Shown here piece after piece: positions 1 through 8,745 of a stretch of DNA of 64,000 bases (within the stretch, counting starts at the first letter, position 1; each line of letters starts with the position of its first letter). Under the pieces are notes generated by a model. That model did not search any database. It was not told the DNA's origin and was given only the letters and a program-made list of their open reading frames with translations. The position numbers and the translations under genes are program-made. Source of the DNA: Verrucomicrobium sp. BvORR106 (GTDB lineage Bacteria > Verrucomicrobiota > Verrucomicrobiia > Verrucomicrobiales > Verrucomicrobiaceae); contig NZ_BATR01000016.1 of assembly GCF_000739655.1 (NCBI RefSeq), positions 34,282-98,281 of the forward strand. Direction: 5' to 3'.

Positions 1-68
1 CGGGTTTTCGCGCGCGCAAACTGCCGGTGACCATTGAAGATCTGTTGGGAGCACCCGCTCAGGCATGA
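1..68 (+). CDS. C-terminal end of a probable molybdopterin-binding hydroxylase subunit (partial)
   Basis: An open frame (codons beginning at base 3) enters from the left edge and ends in TGA at 66-68. It encodes a tail reading GFRARKLPVTIEDLLGAPAQA. The stop overlaps the start of the XdhC gene in an ATGA arrangement, so the two are translationally coupled. XdhC and a MocA-like protein serve xanthine-dehydrogenase-family enzymes, and the R-K-L-P element resembles the very end of IorB-type large subunits. The assignment is inferred from context plus this short tail. Confidence 0.5.
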   Translation, partial: GFRARKLPVTIEDLLGAPAQA

Positions 69-1012
69 TGAAAGAACTCCGACAGATCATTGAGCGGGTG
101 CGCGAGTGCCCCGGGCAGGCATGGGCACTGGCCACCCTGGTGGAAACCCGAGGATCCACCTATCGCAAGCCGGGGGCGCGCATGCTGGTGGATGAGCAAG
201 GCACCACACTGGGGGTGCTGAGCGGCGGCTGCTTGGAGGAGGAAATCGCGCGGCACGGCCTGGAGCTCATTGATGGCGCCGCAGCACGGGTAATTGAGTT
301 TGATACCCGCCGCCTGTATGGATGCGATGGTGCGGTGCGCATCCTGGTGGAGTTCATCCCCCCCGCTGCAGAGAGGGGCAATCTCCTGACAGAACTCGGC
401 CATCGAGTGGATCATCGAGGCCTCTGTCGTCTCAGCTCCCGCTACGAAGGGGAGGAACTGGGCACCACGTTGCTCGCTCCCGATGAGCTGGTTCCCGAGC
501 GCAACGGCACGTTTCTACACTGCGTGCCGCTCCCCGTACGCTTGCTGCTCTTTGGGGCGGGCCCAGAGATATCGCCTCTGCTGCACCTCGCCCAGACACT
601 GGGCTGGCTGACACTGCAATTCACCCACGCCACCGATCTCGCAGAAGATTTCACGCCCGATGCCCAGACCGTCGCCCTGGTCATGACGCACAACTTCGGC
701 CGGGACCTTGCGGTTCTCCATCGGCTCGTTCCCTTTCAATTGCCTTATGTGGGCTTGCTCGGCCCTCGCAGGCGCCATCAACAGCTCATTGGCGAATTGC
801 TCAGCCTTGGCGCAAGCTTCGCCGACAGCCTGGCCTCGTTGCATGCACCAGCGGGCCTCGATTTAGGGAGTGAATCCCCAGAGGAGATTGCACTCTCCAT
901 TGTATCCGAAGTGGCCGCCGTCCTCGCCCAGCGTCACGGTGGTCACTTGCGCGACCGCGCCATTCCCATTCATCTTGCGGACACGGCGTTCACGAAAAGC
1001 GAAGCTGCCTGA
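65..1012 (+). CDS. xdhC: XdhC/CoxI family molybdenum-hydroxylase maturation protein
   Basis: The 315-residue protein matches the XdhC family. Members bind molybdenum cofactor and help sulfurate and insert it into xanthine-dehydrogenase-type enzymes in the cytoplasm. The N-terminal XdhC_CoxI domain covers roughly residues 5-80 and has the signatures ETRGSTYRKPGARM and GVLSGGCLEEEI. From about residue 155 a Rossmann-like XdhC_C domain begins with a GAGPE nucleotide-binding loop and contains VGLLGPRRR and PEEIALSIVSEVAAVLA. The start overlaps the upstream stop by four bases; a second ATG follows directly at 68. The MocA-like gene begins 7 bases downstream, so the three form one operon. The family is clear; the exact partner enzyme lies outside the window. 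Confidence 0.88.
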   Translation: MMKELRQIIERVRECPGQAWALATLVETRGSTYRKPGARMLVDEQGTTLGVLSGGCLEEEIARHGLELIDGAAARVIEFDTRRLYGCDGAVRILVEFIPPAAERGNLLTELGHRVDHRGLCRLSSRYEGEELGTTLLAPDELVPERNGTFLHCVPLPVRLLLFGAGPEISPLLHLAQTLGWLTLQFTHATDLAEDFTPDAQTVALVMTHNFGRDLAVLHRLVPFQLPYVGLLGPRRRHQQLIGELLSLGASFADSLASLHAPAGLDLGSESPEEIALSIVSEVAAVLAQRHGGHLRDRAIPIHLADTAFTKSEAA

Positions 1013-1019
1013 GGTCTCC

Positions 1020-1613
1020 ATGCCCGCCACAGCCATTCTTCTCCTTGCTGCAGGCAGCTCCAGCCGTCTTGGCAGGCCCAAACAGCTGCTCCGCTATAGG
1101 GATGGCACCCTCCTACGCCATGCAGCGCAAACGGCTCTCGCTGCCGCGCTTGGCCCGGTGATTGTCGTTCTGGGCTCTGGGGAGCCTGAGTGTCGCGAGG
1201 CACTGCTCGGCCTCCCGATCACTATGGTCCTCAATCTCCAATGGGATGAAGGCATGGGCACCTCCATCGCAACTGGGATGCAGTGCGTCCGGGAGGCAGA
1301 GCATGATGCTGTGATCATTACACTCTGTGATCAGCCAGCCATCACGGCGTGCATGCTCCGGGCTCTAGTCCGCCATCCACACGACGCCGGATGTTCCATT
1401 GTGGCCTCACGACATGGCGATAACAGGATCGTTGATCCACCTGTTCTGTTTACCGCACAACATTTTGCTCAGCTTCGTCTACTAAAGGGTCACGACGGCG
1501 CAAAAGCGATCATTCGTCAGCGACCTGCTGAGGAGTTGGGTTTCGTTCCGTGCCCCGAAGCAGCTTTCGACGTGGATACAGAACAGGATGTCGCTGCCCT
1601 TAATCATCGTTGA
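1020..1613 (+). CDS. MocA/MobA-like NTP transferase (molybdenum cofactor cytidylyltransferase)
   Basis: This nucleotidyltransferase probably converts Mo-molybdopterin to its cytosine dinucleotide (MocA) for the hydroxylase of this operon. The N-terminus carries LLAAGSSSRLGRPKQLL, the NTP-binding loop of the MobA/MocA fold. LCDQPAIT near residue 100 is the metal-binding region typical of MocA, and FDVDTEQDV closes the protein. The frame is open further upstream (to 870), but that part overlaps xdhC, and the ATG at 1020 lies directly before the conserved fold, so I use it. Length (197 residues) is normal. CTP versus GTP specificity cannot be read by eye; MocA is favoured by the xdhC neighbour. 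Confidence 0.83.
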   Translation: MPATAILLLAAGSSSRLGRPKQLLRYRDGTLLRHAAQTALAAALGPVIVVLGSGEPECREALLGLPITMVLNLQWDEGMGTSIATGMQCVREAEHDAVIITLCDQPAITACMLRALVRHPHDAGCSIVASRHGDNRIVDPPVLFTAQHFAQLRLLKGHDGAKAIIRQRPAEELGFVPCPEAAFDVDTEQDVAALNHR

Positions 1614-1674
1614 GTAGGTACTTGAGCGTCCTTCAGACGCACTAAGCTCTAGAGGCCAAATGGCAGACCTGCTG

Positions 1675-1950
1675 TCAGCTGACTTTTCTCCTGGCGGCCC
1701 ATCTTCTCTTTTGGGCTTCGATGATCCGTCGCCGGCCCGCCTCAGACATTACCCGCTTCCTCGTTGGCTTCGGCTTCTCCTCCCTTACCCCAGTCACCTT
1801 TGGCGGCCTACCGCGACGCTTGATGGGCTCGGCGGCAAGGCTGGACCCATCGAGAATTCTTGCCAGATCGCCTTCAAGCTGCTGGATCTGTTCGGCTAGA
1901 GCGATGGCTTTCCTGAGATTGTCTAAATTCGATGAAGGTGATCGGGCCAT
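1675..1950 (-). CDS. small basic hypothetical protein with Arg/Lys/Ala-rich C-terminus
   Basis: A 91-residue protein on the minus strand. A helical, leucine-rich N-terminal third (about residues 8-35, possible coiled coil) is followed by a basic linker containing KRRGRPP, an AT-hook-like element, and a C-terminal motif SEAGRRRIIEAQKRRWA. Tails of this form recur in short verrucomicrobial proteins of unknown function. DNA or RNA binding is plausible from the charge but is inference. A good ribosome site (AGAGG) lies 5 bases before the ATG, which supports the start. It is convergent with the mocA-like gene and divergent from xth. Confidence 0.7.
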   Translation of the reverse strand: MARSPSSNLDNLRKAIALAEQIQQLEGDLARILDGSSLAAEPIKRRGRPPKVTGVREEKPKPTRKRVMSEAGRRRIIEAQKRRWAARRKVS

Positions 1951-2188
1951 TTTACCTCTTAGTTGGGCCTACCCCTGATCTCAAGCCGTAATTCTGACGC
2001 TTCGCCACGCGTGCCGTGTGGTTGAAGTGGTTCAAAGGCGGAACGGCCTCATTTCCTCCCAATTACCCGCCCTCTGAGTGGGGTCTCATGGGAATGTATT
2101 CCCCACATTCAGGAAGTGGACCAGTGCCGATCATAGCTGGGGTGCCTTGGTAGTCACAGGACTGGTAGTGCATCCAGCCATCTCTTTC

Positions 2189-2965
2189 ATGAAGATCGCC
2201 AGCTACAATGTGAATGGCATCAACGGTCGGCTCCCCGTCCTCCTCCGCTGGCTCAAGGAGGCGGAGCCGGATATTGTTTGCCTGCAAGAACTGAAGGCAC
2301 CCCATGAAAAGTTCCCCCTCCCGCCCATTCAAAGAGCCGGCTATGAGGCGATCTGGCATGGCCAGAAGAGTTGGAACGGCGTCGCCATTCTGTCGCGCGT
2401 CGGTAAGATTCAAGAGGTGCGGCGACAGTTACCTGGGGATCCCCAAGACAGTCACAGCCGCTACATCGAAGGCATTGTCAGCAACATGGTCATTGGATGC
2501 CTTTACCTCCCCAACGGAAACCCCGCACCGGGACCGAAATTTGACTACAAGCTCGCCTGGTTCAAACGGCTCATCACCCACTCCAAAGCGCTCCTCAAAT
2601 ACGATGTACCTGTGATGCTCATCGGCGATTTCAACGTCATGCCAGCGGACATCGATGTGTACAAGCCTGAGAGCTGGCAGGAGGACGCACTCTTTCGTCC
2701 TGAGGTCCGCAGGGCGTTCAAACGTCTTACCGATCTGGGATGGACTGATGCCATTCGAAAGCTCCACCCACAGGAGAGAATTTACACATTCTGGGACTAT
2801 TTTCGCAATGCCTATGCTCGGAACGCGGGCCTGCGCATTGACCATTTCCTGCTAAACCGTCATCTGGAGAATCGTCTGAAGAAGGCGGGAGTCGACAAGC
2901 ATGTCCGCGGCTGGGAAAAAACCAGCGATCATGCTCCGGTCTGGATGCAGCTAAAGGAGCGGTGA
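2189..2965 (+). CDS. xth: exodeoxyribonuclease III
   Basis: Base-excision-repair AP endonuclease and 3'-5' exonuclease of the EEP superfamily, about 258 residues, the normal length. Motifs in order: ASYNVNGI at the N-terminus, CLQELK carrying the metal-binding glutamate, YIEGIV, the GDFNV catalytic Asp/Asn pair near residue 150, LRIDHFLL, and the terminal SDHAPV with the catalytic Asp/His. The open frame extends to 2078, but homology begins at MKIASYNVNGI, so the ATG at 2189 is the start. It stands alone between a small divergent gene and a long non-coding stretch. Confidence 0.93.
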   Translation: MKIASYNVNGINGRLPVLLRWLKEAEPDIVCLQELKAPHEKFPLPPIQRAGYEAIWHGQKSWNGVAILSRVGKIQEVRRQLPGDPQDSHSRYIEGIVSNMVIGCLYLPNGNPAPGPKFDYKLAWFKRLITHSKALLKYDVPVMLIGDFNVMPADIDVYKPESWQEDALFRPEVRRAFKRLTDLGWTDAIRKLHPQERIYTFWDYFRNAYARNAGLRIDHFLLNRHLENRLKKAGVDKHVRGWEKTSDHAPVWMQLKER

Positions 2966-3151
2966 TCCAATTTACCCTGCTCAGGCTCTCGTGCTAATAG
3001 ATCCGGACTATTCGCCGCGGCGGCAGTTCTCGATGATCGTCAAGCTCACCGCCGTGTCATGTCCTGCGGAGAGATCTGACCCAGGTTTAATTCCGTGTGT
3101 GAGGTAGTGCGGCGGTGAGAGCTGGCTCAGCCACCTTGAAAATCTCCCGGC
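2966..3151. other. intergenic region after xth
   Basis: No convincing gene, tRNA or strong hairpin was seen here. Confidence 0.4.
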
Positions 3152-3382
3152 TTGGAGTTTAGTGGAGCAATGTACATGCGCGACCTCTTCTTCGAAGCGC
3201 CTTTGAATACGAAGCGAGCAGTGAGGCTGTCGCTGATAGCCCTTCTGGTGACGGCTATCGGTTCTTTGTGGGGTTTGGAATTCCTTGTAGTGTCCCTACC
3301 CCTCAGCGGCATGTTGGCCAGAGCTCTGGATGTACACGATAATCGAAAGCGTGAGGTCCGACGAGCTTTGTCCAAGATTTGA
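3152..3382 (+). CDS. possible small membrane protein
   Basis: A 76-residue frame with one good hydrophobic segment of about 28 residues in its centre (roughly residues 25-53), a charged amphipathic N-terminus and a basic tail (NRKREVRR). No family is recognised. The second ATG three residues before RDLFFE is an alternative start. It lies in an otherwise empty stretch, so it may be real or a chance frame. Confidence 0.28.
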   Translation: MEFSGAMYMRDLFFEAPLNTKRAVRLSLIALLVTAIGSLWGLEFLVVSLPLSGMLARALDVHDNRKREVRRALSKI

Positions 3383-3989
3383 ATCGGAATGCCGGGAACA
3401 CTTCTGGGAAAGTGGCGCATCCCAGCAGGCAACGGGGTAAGCCTTTCATGCAGGCAGGCCCACTGGTTGCTCCTCCAGGCGGTGGCGTGGCTTCCAGGTG
3501 CTGAAATGTTCCGGAATTCGCTCCAGCTAAACCACAGGCCCCTATGGGAGGGGAGCTATCCACCAGACCACCTGGTCCTCCGGCCCGACATCCGGCAACG
3601 CCCCTCACACAGACCAAACGTCTGATTTTTTCCTCTCAACGGGCTGCGAACACGCCCAAATGGAGATCACTCCATTCCAGGTGTCTCCCGAAGCCCCCTG
3701 CGCCTGCCACCCCGGCGGCCTCCTCGCGGGGGTTGAGCCAGATGTTGTTGCCCCGTACGCCATGCTGTTCGTGGGAGACTTCGACGCATCGTTTCATATC
3801 TCTGCTCACTAGACCGGAACCATACCTGACTATCAAATGGCCAAGTAAGCCGTCAGCCTACGAGTCCTGCTGGTATAAAACATGTCACATGTATCAGGAG
3901 CAGGTCCTCTCACGCCCCGCCTCCGTGGGCGCCAGAACATTGCGAAACAGCCATATAGGCAGTAGCCCCCGATCCTGCGCATAAACAGC
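3383..3989. other. 600-base gap without a supported gene
   Basis: Frames here (for example 3544-3984) are rich in Pro, Ser and Thr without domain signatures and look like chance frames. It could contain the promoter of the histidine kinase gene starting at 3990, but I cannot place one. Confidence 0.4.
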
Positions 3990-5159
3990 ATGGAGATCAT
4001 AGATGCAGTCCAACTACGCTCTCAGCTCGGTGCCTTCTTAGCCGAAAGGACGGGTGACATTGTCCGGTCGTGGGTGGACGAGGTTAAGAAAGACCCCCGC
4101 CTCACGACCGCGGACCGTCTCTCTGATCATCTCCTTGAAGATCATATTCCCCTGCTTCTGGAGGACTTCATTCAGGTTCTACGCTCAGGGGACGAAGAAA
4201 CTGGAATCGGTGCAAAGTGGAATGCCGTGAAACACGGTGCTGAGAGATGGGGCCAAGGATACAGTTACAAAGAACTCGTTTGGGAAATCTACAGGCTCCG
4301 CAGGGTATTGTTTGACAACGTCAGGGAGTTTGCACGTGGCAAACCAAACGAACTGGATGTATTTTCTCTCGCATGCAGCTCGGCAGACTCTTTTCTGAAC
4401 GAACTGGAATGTCGTTCGGTCGAAAAGTATGCCGAAGAAAGCGAGACTACTGTCCGGCTCTCGAATGAGGCCCGACTTCGTCTCATCCGCACTGTGTCGC
4501 ATGAGCTTCGCAATTTGCTAAACTCCGTAGGTCTGGCATCCGCGCTTCTGTCGAGCGACGACCCGGAGTCGATCGAGTTTATGAGGGGAAACCTCGACCG
4601 CAACTGCGGTCACATGAAGCAGGTTCTTGACGACCTGCTTGATCTGTCTCTCATCTTTTCACGTCAGAACGTAGCCAAACCCGCGTGGTTCGATCCTCGG
4701 TCGCTTCTCAAGCTCCTCGAAGCTGCACACCGCCCGGTGGCGGAGGCCAATGGAGTAATTTTTAGATCCTCCATCATAGGCGAACTCGGCACAATTTACA
4801 CAGACGAGCTCCGTGTAAGGCAGATCGCGGAGAATCTCGTGTCCAACGCCATCAAGTACACCCCTACCGGAGAGGTTCATCTCCGCTTCGAGGGCGTTAG
4901 CACCAACGACTGGGCCATTGTTGTGGAAGATACCGGCTTGGGCATTTCTGAGGCGGACCGCCAACATATCTTTTCTGAGTATTACCAGGTAGCCTCAGCA
5001 TCGCCACTTCGCGGATCGGGCCTGGGGTTGTCCATTGTTTCGGGGCTTGTAGATTTGCTCAAGGGATCTATTTCACTCGAATCTGAAACGAACCGAGGCA
5101 GTGTTTTCAGGGTAGTACTTCCCCGAATTCACGGAGTGCTAGACCTCCGTGCCCAATAA
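3990..5159 (+). CDS. sensor histidine kinase with RsbRD-like N-terminal domain
   Basis: A 389-residue cytosolic histidine kinase; no membrane segment is visible. Residues 1-150 are alpha-helical and resemble the RsbRD_N-type four-helix sensor domain (WVDEVKKDPR, then LLEDHIPLLLEDF). The H-box SHELRN puts the phospho-accepting histidine at residue 171. The ATPase domain follows with N-box NLVSNAIKYTP, G1 DTGLGI and G2 GSGLGLSIV. No receiver domain is attached. The neighbouring hybrid kinase is convergent, 42 bases away. The signal sensed is unknown. A partner regulator is not encoded adjacent; the receiver fused to the neighbour could serve (inference). Confidence 0.85.
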   Translation: MEIIDAVQLRSQLGAFLAERTGDIVRSWVDEVKKDPRLTTADRLSDHLLEDHIPLLLEDFIQVLRSGDEETGIGAKWNAVKHGAERWGQGYSYKELVWEIYRLRRVLFDNVREFARGKPNELDVFSLACSSADSFLNELECRSVEKYAEESETTVRLSNEARLRLIRTVSHELRNLLNSVGLASALLSSDDPESIEFMRGNLDRNCGHMKQVLDDLLDLSLIFSRQNVAKPAWFDPRSLLKLLEAAHRPVAEANGVIFRSSIIGELGTIYTDELRVRQIAENLVSNAIKYTPTGEVHLRFEGVSTNDWAIVVEDTGLGISEADRQHIFSEYYQVASASPLRGSGLGLSIVSGLVDLLKGSISLESETNRGSVFRVVLPRIHGVLDLRAQ

Positions 5160-5201
5160 CTCCCCGCCGCGCATGGTGAGGAACGGTAGATCTTCGGCAA
5201 G

Positions 5202-6788
5202 TCACTTGAACTGCTTGGCCAACGCTGCAACGGTAACCACAAGCTCTGACGAGTCCGCGGGCTTGGGCAAGAGGATTTGGAATCCTGCACAGAGTGCTCT
5301 GACTCGGTCTTCCACGCGGCTATATGCGGTTAGTGCCACCGCTGGCACCTTCCCCCCGTCTTTAGCAGACTTGGAACGGATGGCTTCAATAAACGTATAG
5401 CCGTCCTTCTCGGGCATGCCGATATCGCTGACTATCACATCGGTTGCCGAGGTCCCGAACTTCAGAAGCGCTTCATCTGCCGAGCACGCCGTTGTCACCG
5501 TTGCTCCCGCGTTTTTCAGAGTCCGCGCGAGAAGATGCCGAGAGTCCTCGTCGTCCTCAACCACTAGCACGGAGAGTCCTGAGAGCTGAGGCAACGACCT
5601 TTGGGGAATCTCTGTTGATGGGGCTGGAGCGCGACCATGCGTGCCTTCGCCCTCCTTCAGGGCGGCAATCGGCAGCATGACCGCGAAGGTTGACCCTCGT
5701 CCTGGCCCGGCGCTCTTAGCAACTACCGTTCCGCCATGAAGCTCAACCAGGTGTTTTACGATAGCCAATCCCAGGCCCAAGCCACCGTGGGTCCTGGTGG
5801 AAGAAGCGTCCGCCTGACGAAACCTGTCAAAAACATAAGGGAGAAAGTCCTCCGTGATACCCACGCCGTTATCAGAGACCGCGGTTTCAAAATGTGAATT
5901 CACTCTTTGAAGCAGGATCTCAATTCGCCCCGCCCGGGGTGTGAACTTTATGGCATTGTTGAGCAAATTCCAAAATACCTGATGGAGGCGTTGGGGATCT
6001 CCGTGTACCAGTTTCGGGAGCCCATCAAGAACAGCATGCATGCGGATGTTTTTCGCATCAGCGGCGGGCTTCACGGTTTCCATGGCAGCCTCCAGAATGG
6101 GGCCAAGCTCGACACGCTCCACCTCAAGACGGACCTTGCCTGAGAGGATCCGGTTCATATCCAGAAGATCTTCAATGATTCGCTGCTGGGATTGAGCGTT
6201 TCGCTTGATCACATTTAACCCCTCTCTCACCTCCACCTCATCCATATCGCCTGCAAGCAGGAGCTGCACCCACCCCAAGATCGATTGCAAAGGGGTTCGC
6301 AGTTCATGGGACAGTGTGGCAAGGAACTCATCTTTCATCCGGCCTTGACGCTCCGTCTGCTCGTTTGCTTCAGCAATGGCTAGCGCCGCCTTTTTCTGGG
6401 CTGTAATGTCTCGTGCAATCTTGGACGCACCAACAATCCGGCCCGTGCTATCTCTAACGGGTGAAATTGTGAGGGAGATTTCGCGGATCTCTCCATCCTT
6501 GCGGACGCGTTGGGTTTCGAAATGGTCCACACGCTCACCGCGGCGTAGCTGTTCGAGTATCAGGGGCTCTTCTTCCAGCCTCTCTTTAGGAATCAGCAAT
6601 GAGATGTGTTTGCCAATGATTTCAGGGGCAGAATAACCGAAAATGCGTTCCGCCCCCCGGTTCCAGCTGGTCACAATACCGTTGAGGTCCTTTGAAACAA
6701 TGGCATCGTCGGATGAGTCCACGATCGCCTGTAGCAGGTGCTCCGGGCTGCCAAACCCCTTAATAAATAACCCAGTATTGTCGCTCAT
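5202..6788 (-). CDS. PAS-containing hybrid sensor histidine kinase
   Basis: A soluble hybrid kinase of 528 residues. An N-terminal PAS domain (about 15-135) has DSSDDAIVSKDLNGIVTSWN and a PAC tail with RDITAQKKAA. Next come HisKA with SHELRTPL, a HATPase_c domain (N-box NLLNNAIKFTP, G1 DNGVGI, G2 GLGLGLAIVK), and a C-terminal receiver of about 120 residues with VLVVEDDEDS, the phospho-acceptor aspartate in SDIGMPEKDG and the conserved KP near the end. The frame is open to 6836, but the PAS domain begins soon after the ATG at 6788. No clear ribosome site precedes either. A decayed relative lies just upstream at 7.1-7.8 kb. Confidence 0.88.
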   Translation of the reverse strand: MSDNTGLFIKGFGSPEHLLQAIVDSSDDAIVSKDLNGIVTSWNRGAERIFGYSAPEIIGKHISLLIPKERLEEEPLILEQLRRGERVDHFETQRVRKDGEIREISLTISPVRDSTGRIVGASKIARDITAQKKAALAIAEANEQTERQGRMKDEFLATLSHELRTPLQSILGWVQLLLAGDMDEVEVREGLNVIKRNAQSQQRIIEDLLDMNRILSGKVRLEVERVELGPILEAAMETVKPAADAKNIRMHAVLDGLPKLVHGDPQRLHQVFWNLLNNAIKFTPRAGRIEILLQRVNSHFETAVSDNGVGITEDFLPYVFDRFRQADASSTRTHGGLGLGLAIVKHLVELHGGTVVAKSAGPGRGSTFAVMLPIAALKEGEGTHGRAPAPSTEIPQRSLPQLSGLSVLVVEDDEDSRHLLARTLKNAGATVTTACSADEALLKFGTSATDVIVSDIGMPEKDGYTFIEAIRSKSAKDGGKVPAVALTAYSRVEDRVRALCAGFQILLPKPADSSELVVTVAALAKQFK

Positions 6789-6837
6789 AAAAATCCACTT
6801 GGGGTTGCTGACGAACCCGTTGCAAGTGCAATCCAAC

Positions 6838-7094
6838 CTACGAGCGAGCGTTCATTGCAAGATCGCGCGAGAACATAGTGCTGGATGCATCAACGGGCTT
6901 GGGCGTGGCTTGCGCAAACGCAGCACACGTCAAACCATGCCAGCGGATCCCATCAGAAAAGTTCCGCCGTTCCACTTCCATTGATTCTTGCCGCTCACCA
7001 AAACACCTGATCAGCACAGCGTGAGAGCGGGCAAAGAGGGTTCGCGGAATGCAGTTCTCGCCCAAGTGCTGCGCGGGACTTAAGCCAGCCCTCC
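6838..7094. other. short gap between the kinase gene and the kinase pseudogene
   Basis: A minus-strand frame crosses it but has no recognisable domain. Probably upstream region of the hybrid kinase gene. Confidence 0.3.
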
Positions 7095-7780
7095 TATTCG
7101 GAGGAAGTGCCATAGATAATCTGCCGGAGCGCTCGAAGCAGCGCTCCCGCGATGTACCACTTGGGCAGAAAATGCGAGCCCTGCGTTTGACTCACGTGCT
7201 ACCACGCCGTCAGCGTTGAGACCGCTGGCAGCAAGCACTTTTACTTTTGGATTGATGCGCACAAGCACCTGAATCATCGTTGGCCCGTCCATCAGAGGCA
7301 TCATCATGTCAGTGAGCACGACATCTATCTCTTGGCGATGCAGAGCATAGGTGGCGGCGGCCCTCGGCTCCAGCTCATGCGAGTGTAGCCTTGTTGTCGA
7401 ATGCCTCAAGGGTCTGATGAGTGATCTCCCGAACCGAGACTTCATCGTCCACCACCAGGACGAGCTCGCCATTTCCCCTTGGCAGATCCGCCGTGAAGTT
7501 TTCACTCAGCGGCATCTCGGCATGCGTTTGGACGGGAAGGCAAACCTGGAACCGGTTCCCCAAGCCTCTTTCGCTATAGACTTTGGGAAATCTGCGTGGT
7601 TTTTCACGATCGCCAAAGTGGTTGATAACCCCAGGCCTGCACCTTGGCCTGTCTCGTTGGTAGGCCCGAGATCGGCCCGAGAGACTTCGCGCAAAAATGA
7701 CCCAAGCGAATTGAGTCAAAGTTTCAAGATTGAGACAATTTTTCACTCCGAGCCACCTCCATCCCATATGCATAAAGCCC
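7095..7780 (-). pseudogene. decayed hybrid histidine kinase (ATPase C-lobe plus receiver), several frameshifts
   Basis: Pieces of one hybrid kinase lie in order but in different minus-strand frames. TNETGQGAGLGLSTTLAIVK (G2 box) is in one frame. PKVYSERGLGNRFQVCLPVQ, the end of the ATPase domain, and GELVLVVDDEVSVREITHQT, the start of a receiver, are in a second frame. VVLTDMMMPLMDG with the phospho-acceptor Asp is in a third. HFLPKWYIAGALLRALRQI, the receiver end, is in yet another frame and reaches TAG at 7095. At least three indels are needed to join them, and the dimerisation and N-terminal parts are missing. It is not expected to be functional. Confidence 0.82.
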
Positions 7781-7921
7781 ACAAAACGAGGTGGTTGCAA
7801 ATGCTCAACACTGGCATGAATTCTGTTGGGGACATTTCGTGCGCAAAACGCATAGACAGAGACGCGGTGCGGGCCGCGGTCTGTAATCCACTAAGCCCGC
7901 TAACCTAATTCAGCTACCGAC

Positions 7922-8368
7922 ATGAATGCAGTTATGCGATGGAACCCTCTTCGGGAGATCGAAAACCTTCAGAATCGAGTCTTCAACGCCCTCGCTCCAA
8001 GCATGGCCAACAACGGAGGCCCTGATATGGAAAGCCCACCGTGGGCCCCACTTGTGGACATCGTGGAAGACCCCTCAGAATACCTGATCACCACCGAACT
8101 GCCGCAGGTGCGCAAGGAAGACGTGAAGATTACTCTGGAGAACGGGAGGCTCACCGTCAGTGGCGAACGGAAACCCAAAGAAGAAAAGGACGGTCGGAAG
8201 ATCCATCGACTTGAAAGGCCTTACGGACCGTTCTTCCGAACTTTCGCCCTCCCTGAAGACGCGGATCCGGGCAGGGTGAGTGCCGCATTCAGTGAGGGAG
8301 TGCTGCACATCACCGTGTCCAAACATGAAAAAGCACTTCCTCGTCAAATCGAAGTGAAAGTCAACTGA
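7922..8368 (+). CDS. Hsp20/alpha-crystallin family small heat-shock protein
   Basis: A 148-residue ATP-independent holdase chaperone. The N-terminus MRWNPLREIENLQNRVF is typical of bacterial Hsp20. The alpha-crystallin domain (about 40-140) has PLVDIVEDPSEYLITTELP, an ENGRLTVSGERK strand pair, RLERPYGPFFRTFALPE and the C-terminal GVLHITVSK. A canonical IXI motif is not obvious at the tail (RQIEVKVN). The start could also be the ATG four codons later. No clear CIRCE-like inverted repeat was found upstream. Confidence 0.92.
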   Translation: MNAVMRWNPLREIENLQNRVFNALAPSMANNGGPDMESPPWAPLVDIVEDPSEYLITTELPQVRKEDVKITLENGRLTVSGERKPKEEKDGRKIHRLERPYGPFFRTFALPEDADPGRVSAAFSEGVLHITVSKHEKALPRQIEVKVN

Positions 8369-8466
8369 GCCATTTGCTCTGCGACCGCTTCCAGCCGCCG
8401 CGAGCGCTGGAAGCGGAGCGCGCATAACACTTGGAAACCTACTGGCAAACCAATTCTGACCATCTT

Positions 8467-8643
8467 ATGAAATCCGTGCCAAAGCCGATCATCGGAATTG
8501 TGATGTTGGCGGCAACAATAATCTTCTCGCCGGTGATTGTGGGCCACATTGTATTCTCCGCTCTTTTGCGTGAGTTCAAAGGAAGCTCAGACAACCAACG
8601 AATGGAGTTTCCAAAAGACGAAGCCGGGAGCAGGACAGCATGA
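8467..8643 (+). CDS. possible small single-span membrane protein
   Basis: About 58 residues, starting at the ATG at 8467. It has one hydrophobic helix (IIGIVMLAATIIFSPVIVG) and a polar tail. No family is recognised. It follows the hsp20 gene on the same strand by about 100 bases. Coding status is uncertain. Confidence 0.35.
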   Translation: MKSVPKPIIGIVMLAATIIFSPVIVGHIVFSALLREFKGSSDNQRMEFPKDEAGSRTA

Positions 8644-8745
8644 AGGTGCGGGAGTGTCTCCCCCCTGCCCGGTGGCTCGGTAAATACGCGGAGAGAACCC
8701 TGGAGCTGCGGCGCAGAACCATCCGCTCGCATACATACAAACTCT

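Noticed and set aside
3544..3984. 146-codon plus-strand frame
   Set aside because: Pro/Ser/Thr-rich with no ribosome site or domain; probably chance.
7351..7908. 185-codon plus-strand frame before hsp20
   Set aside because: Antisense to the decayed kinase; no domain.
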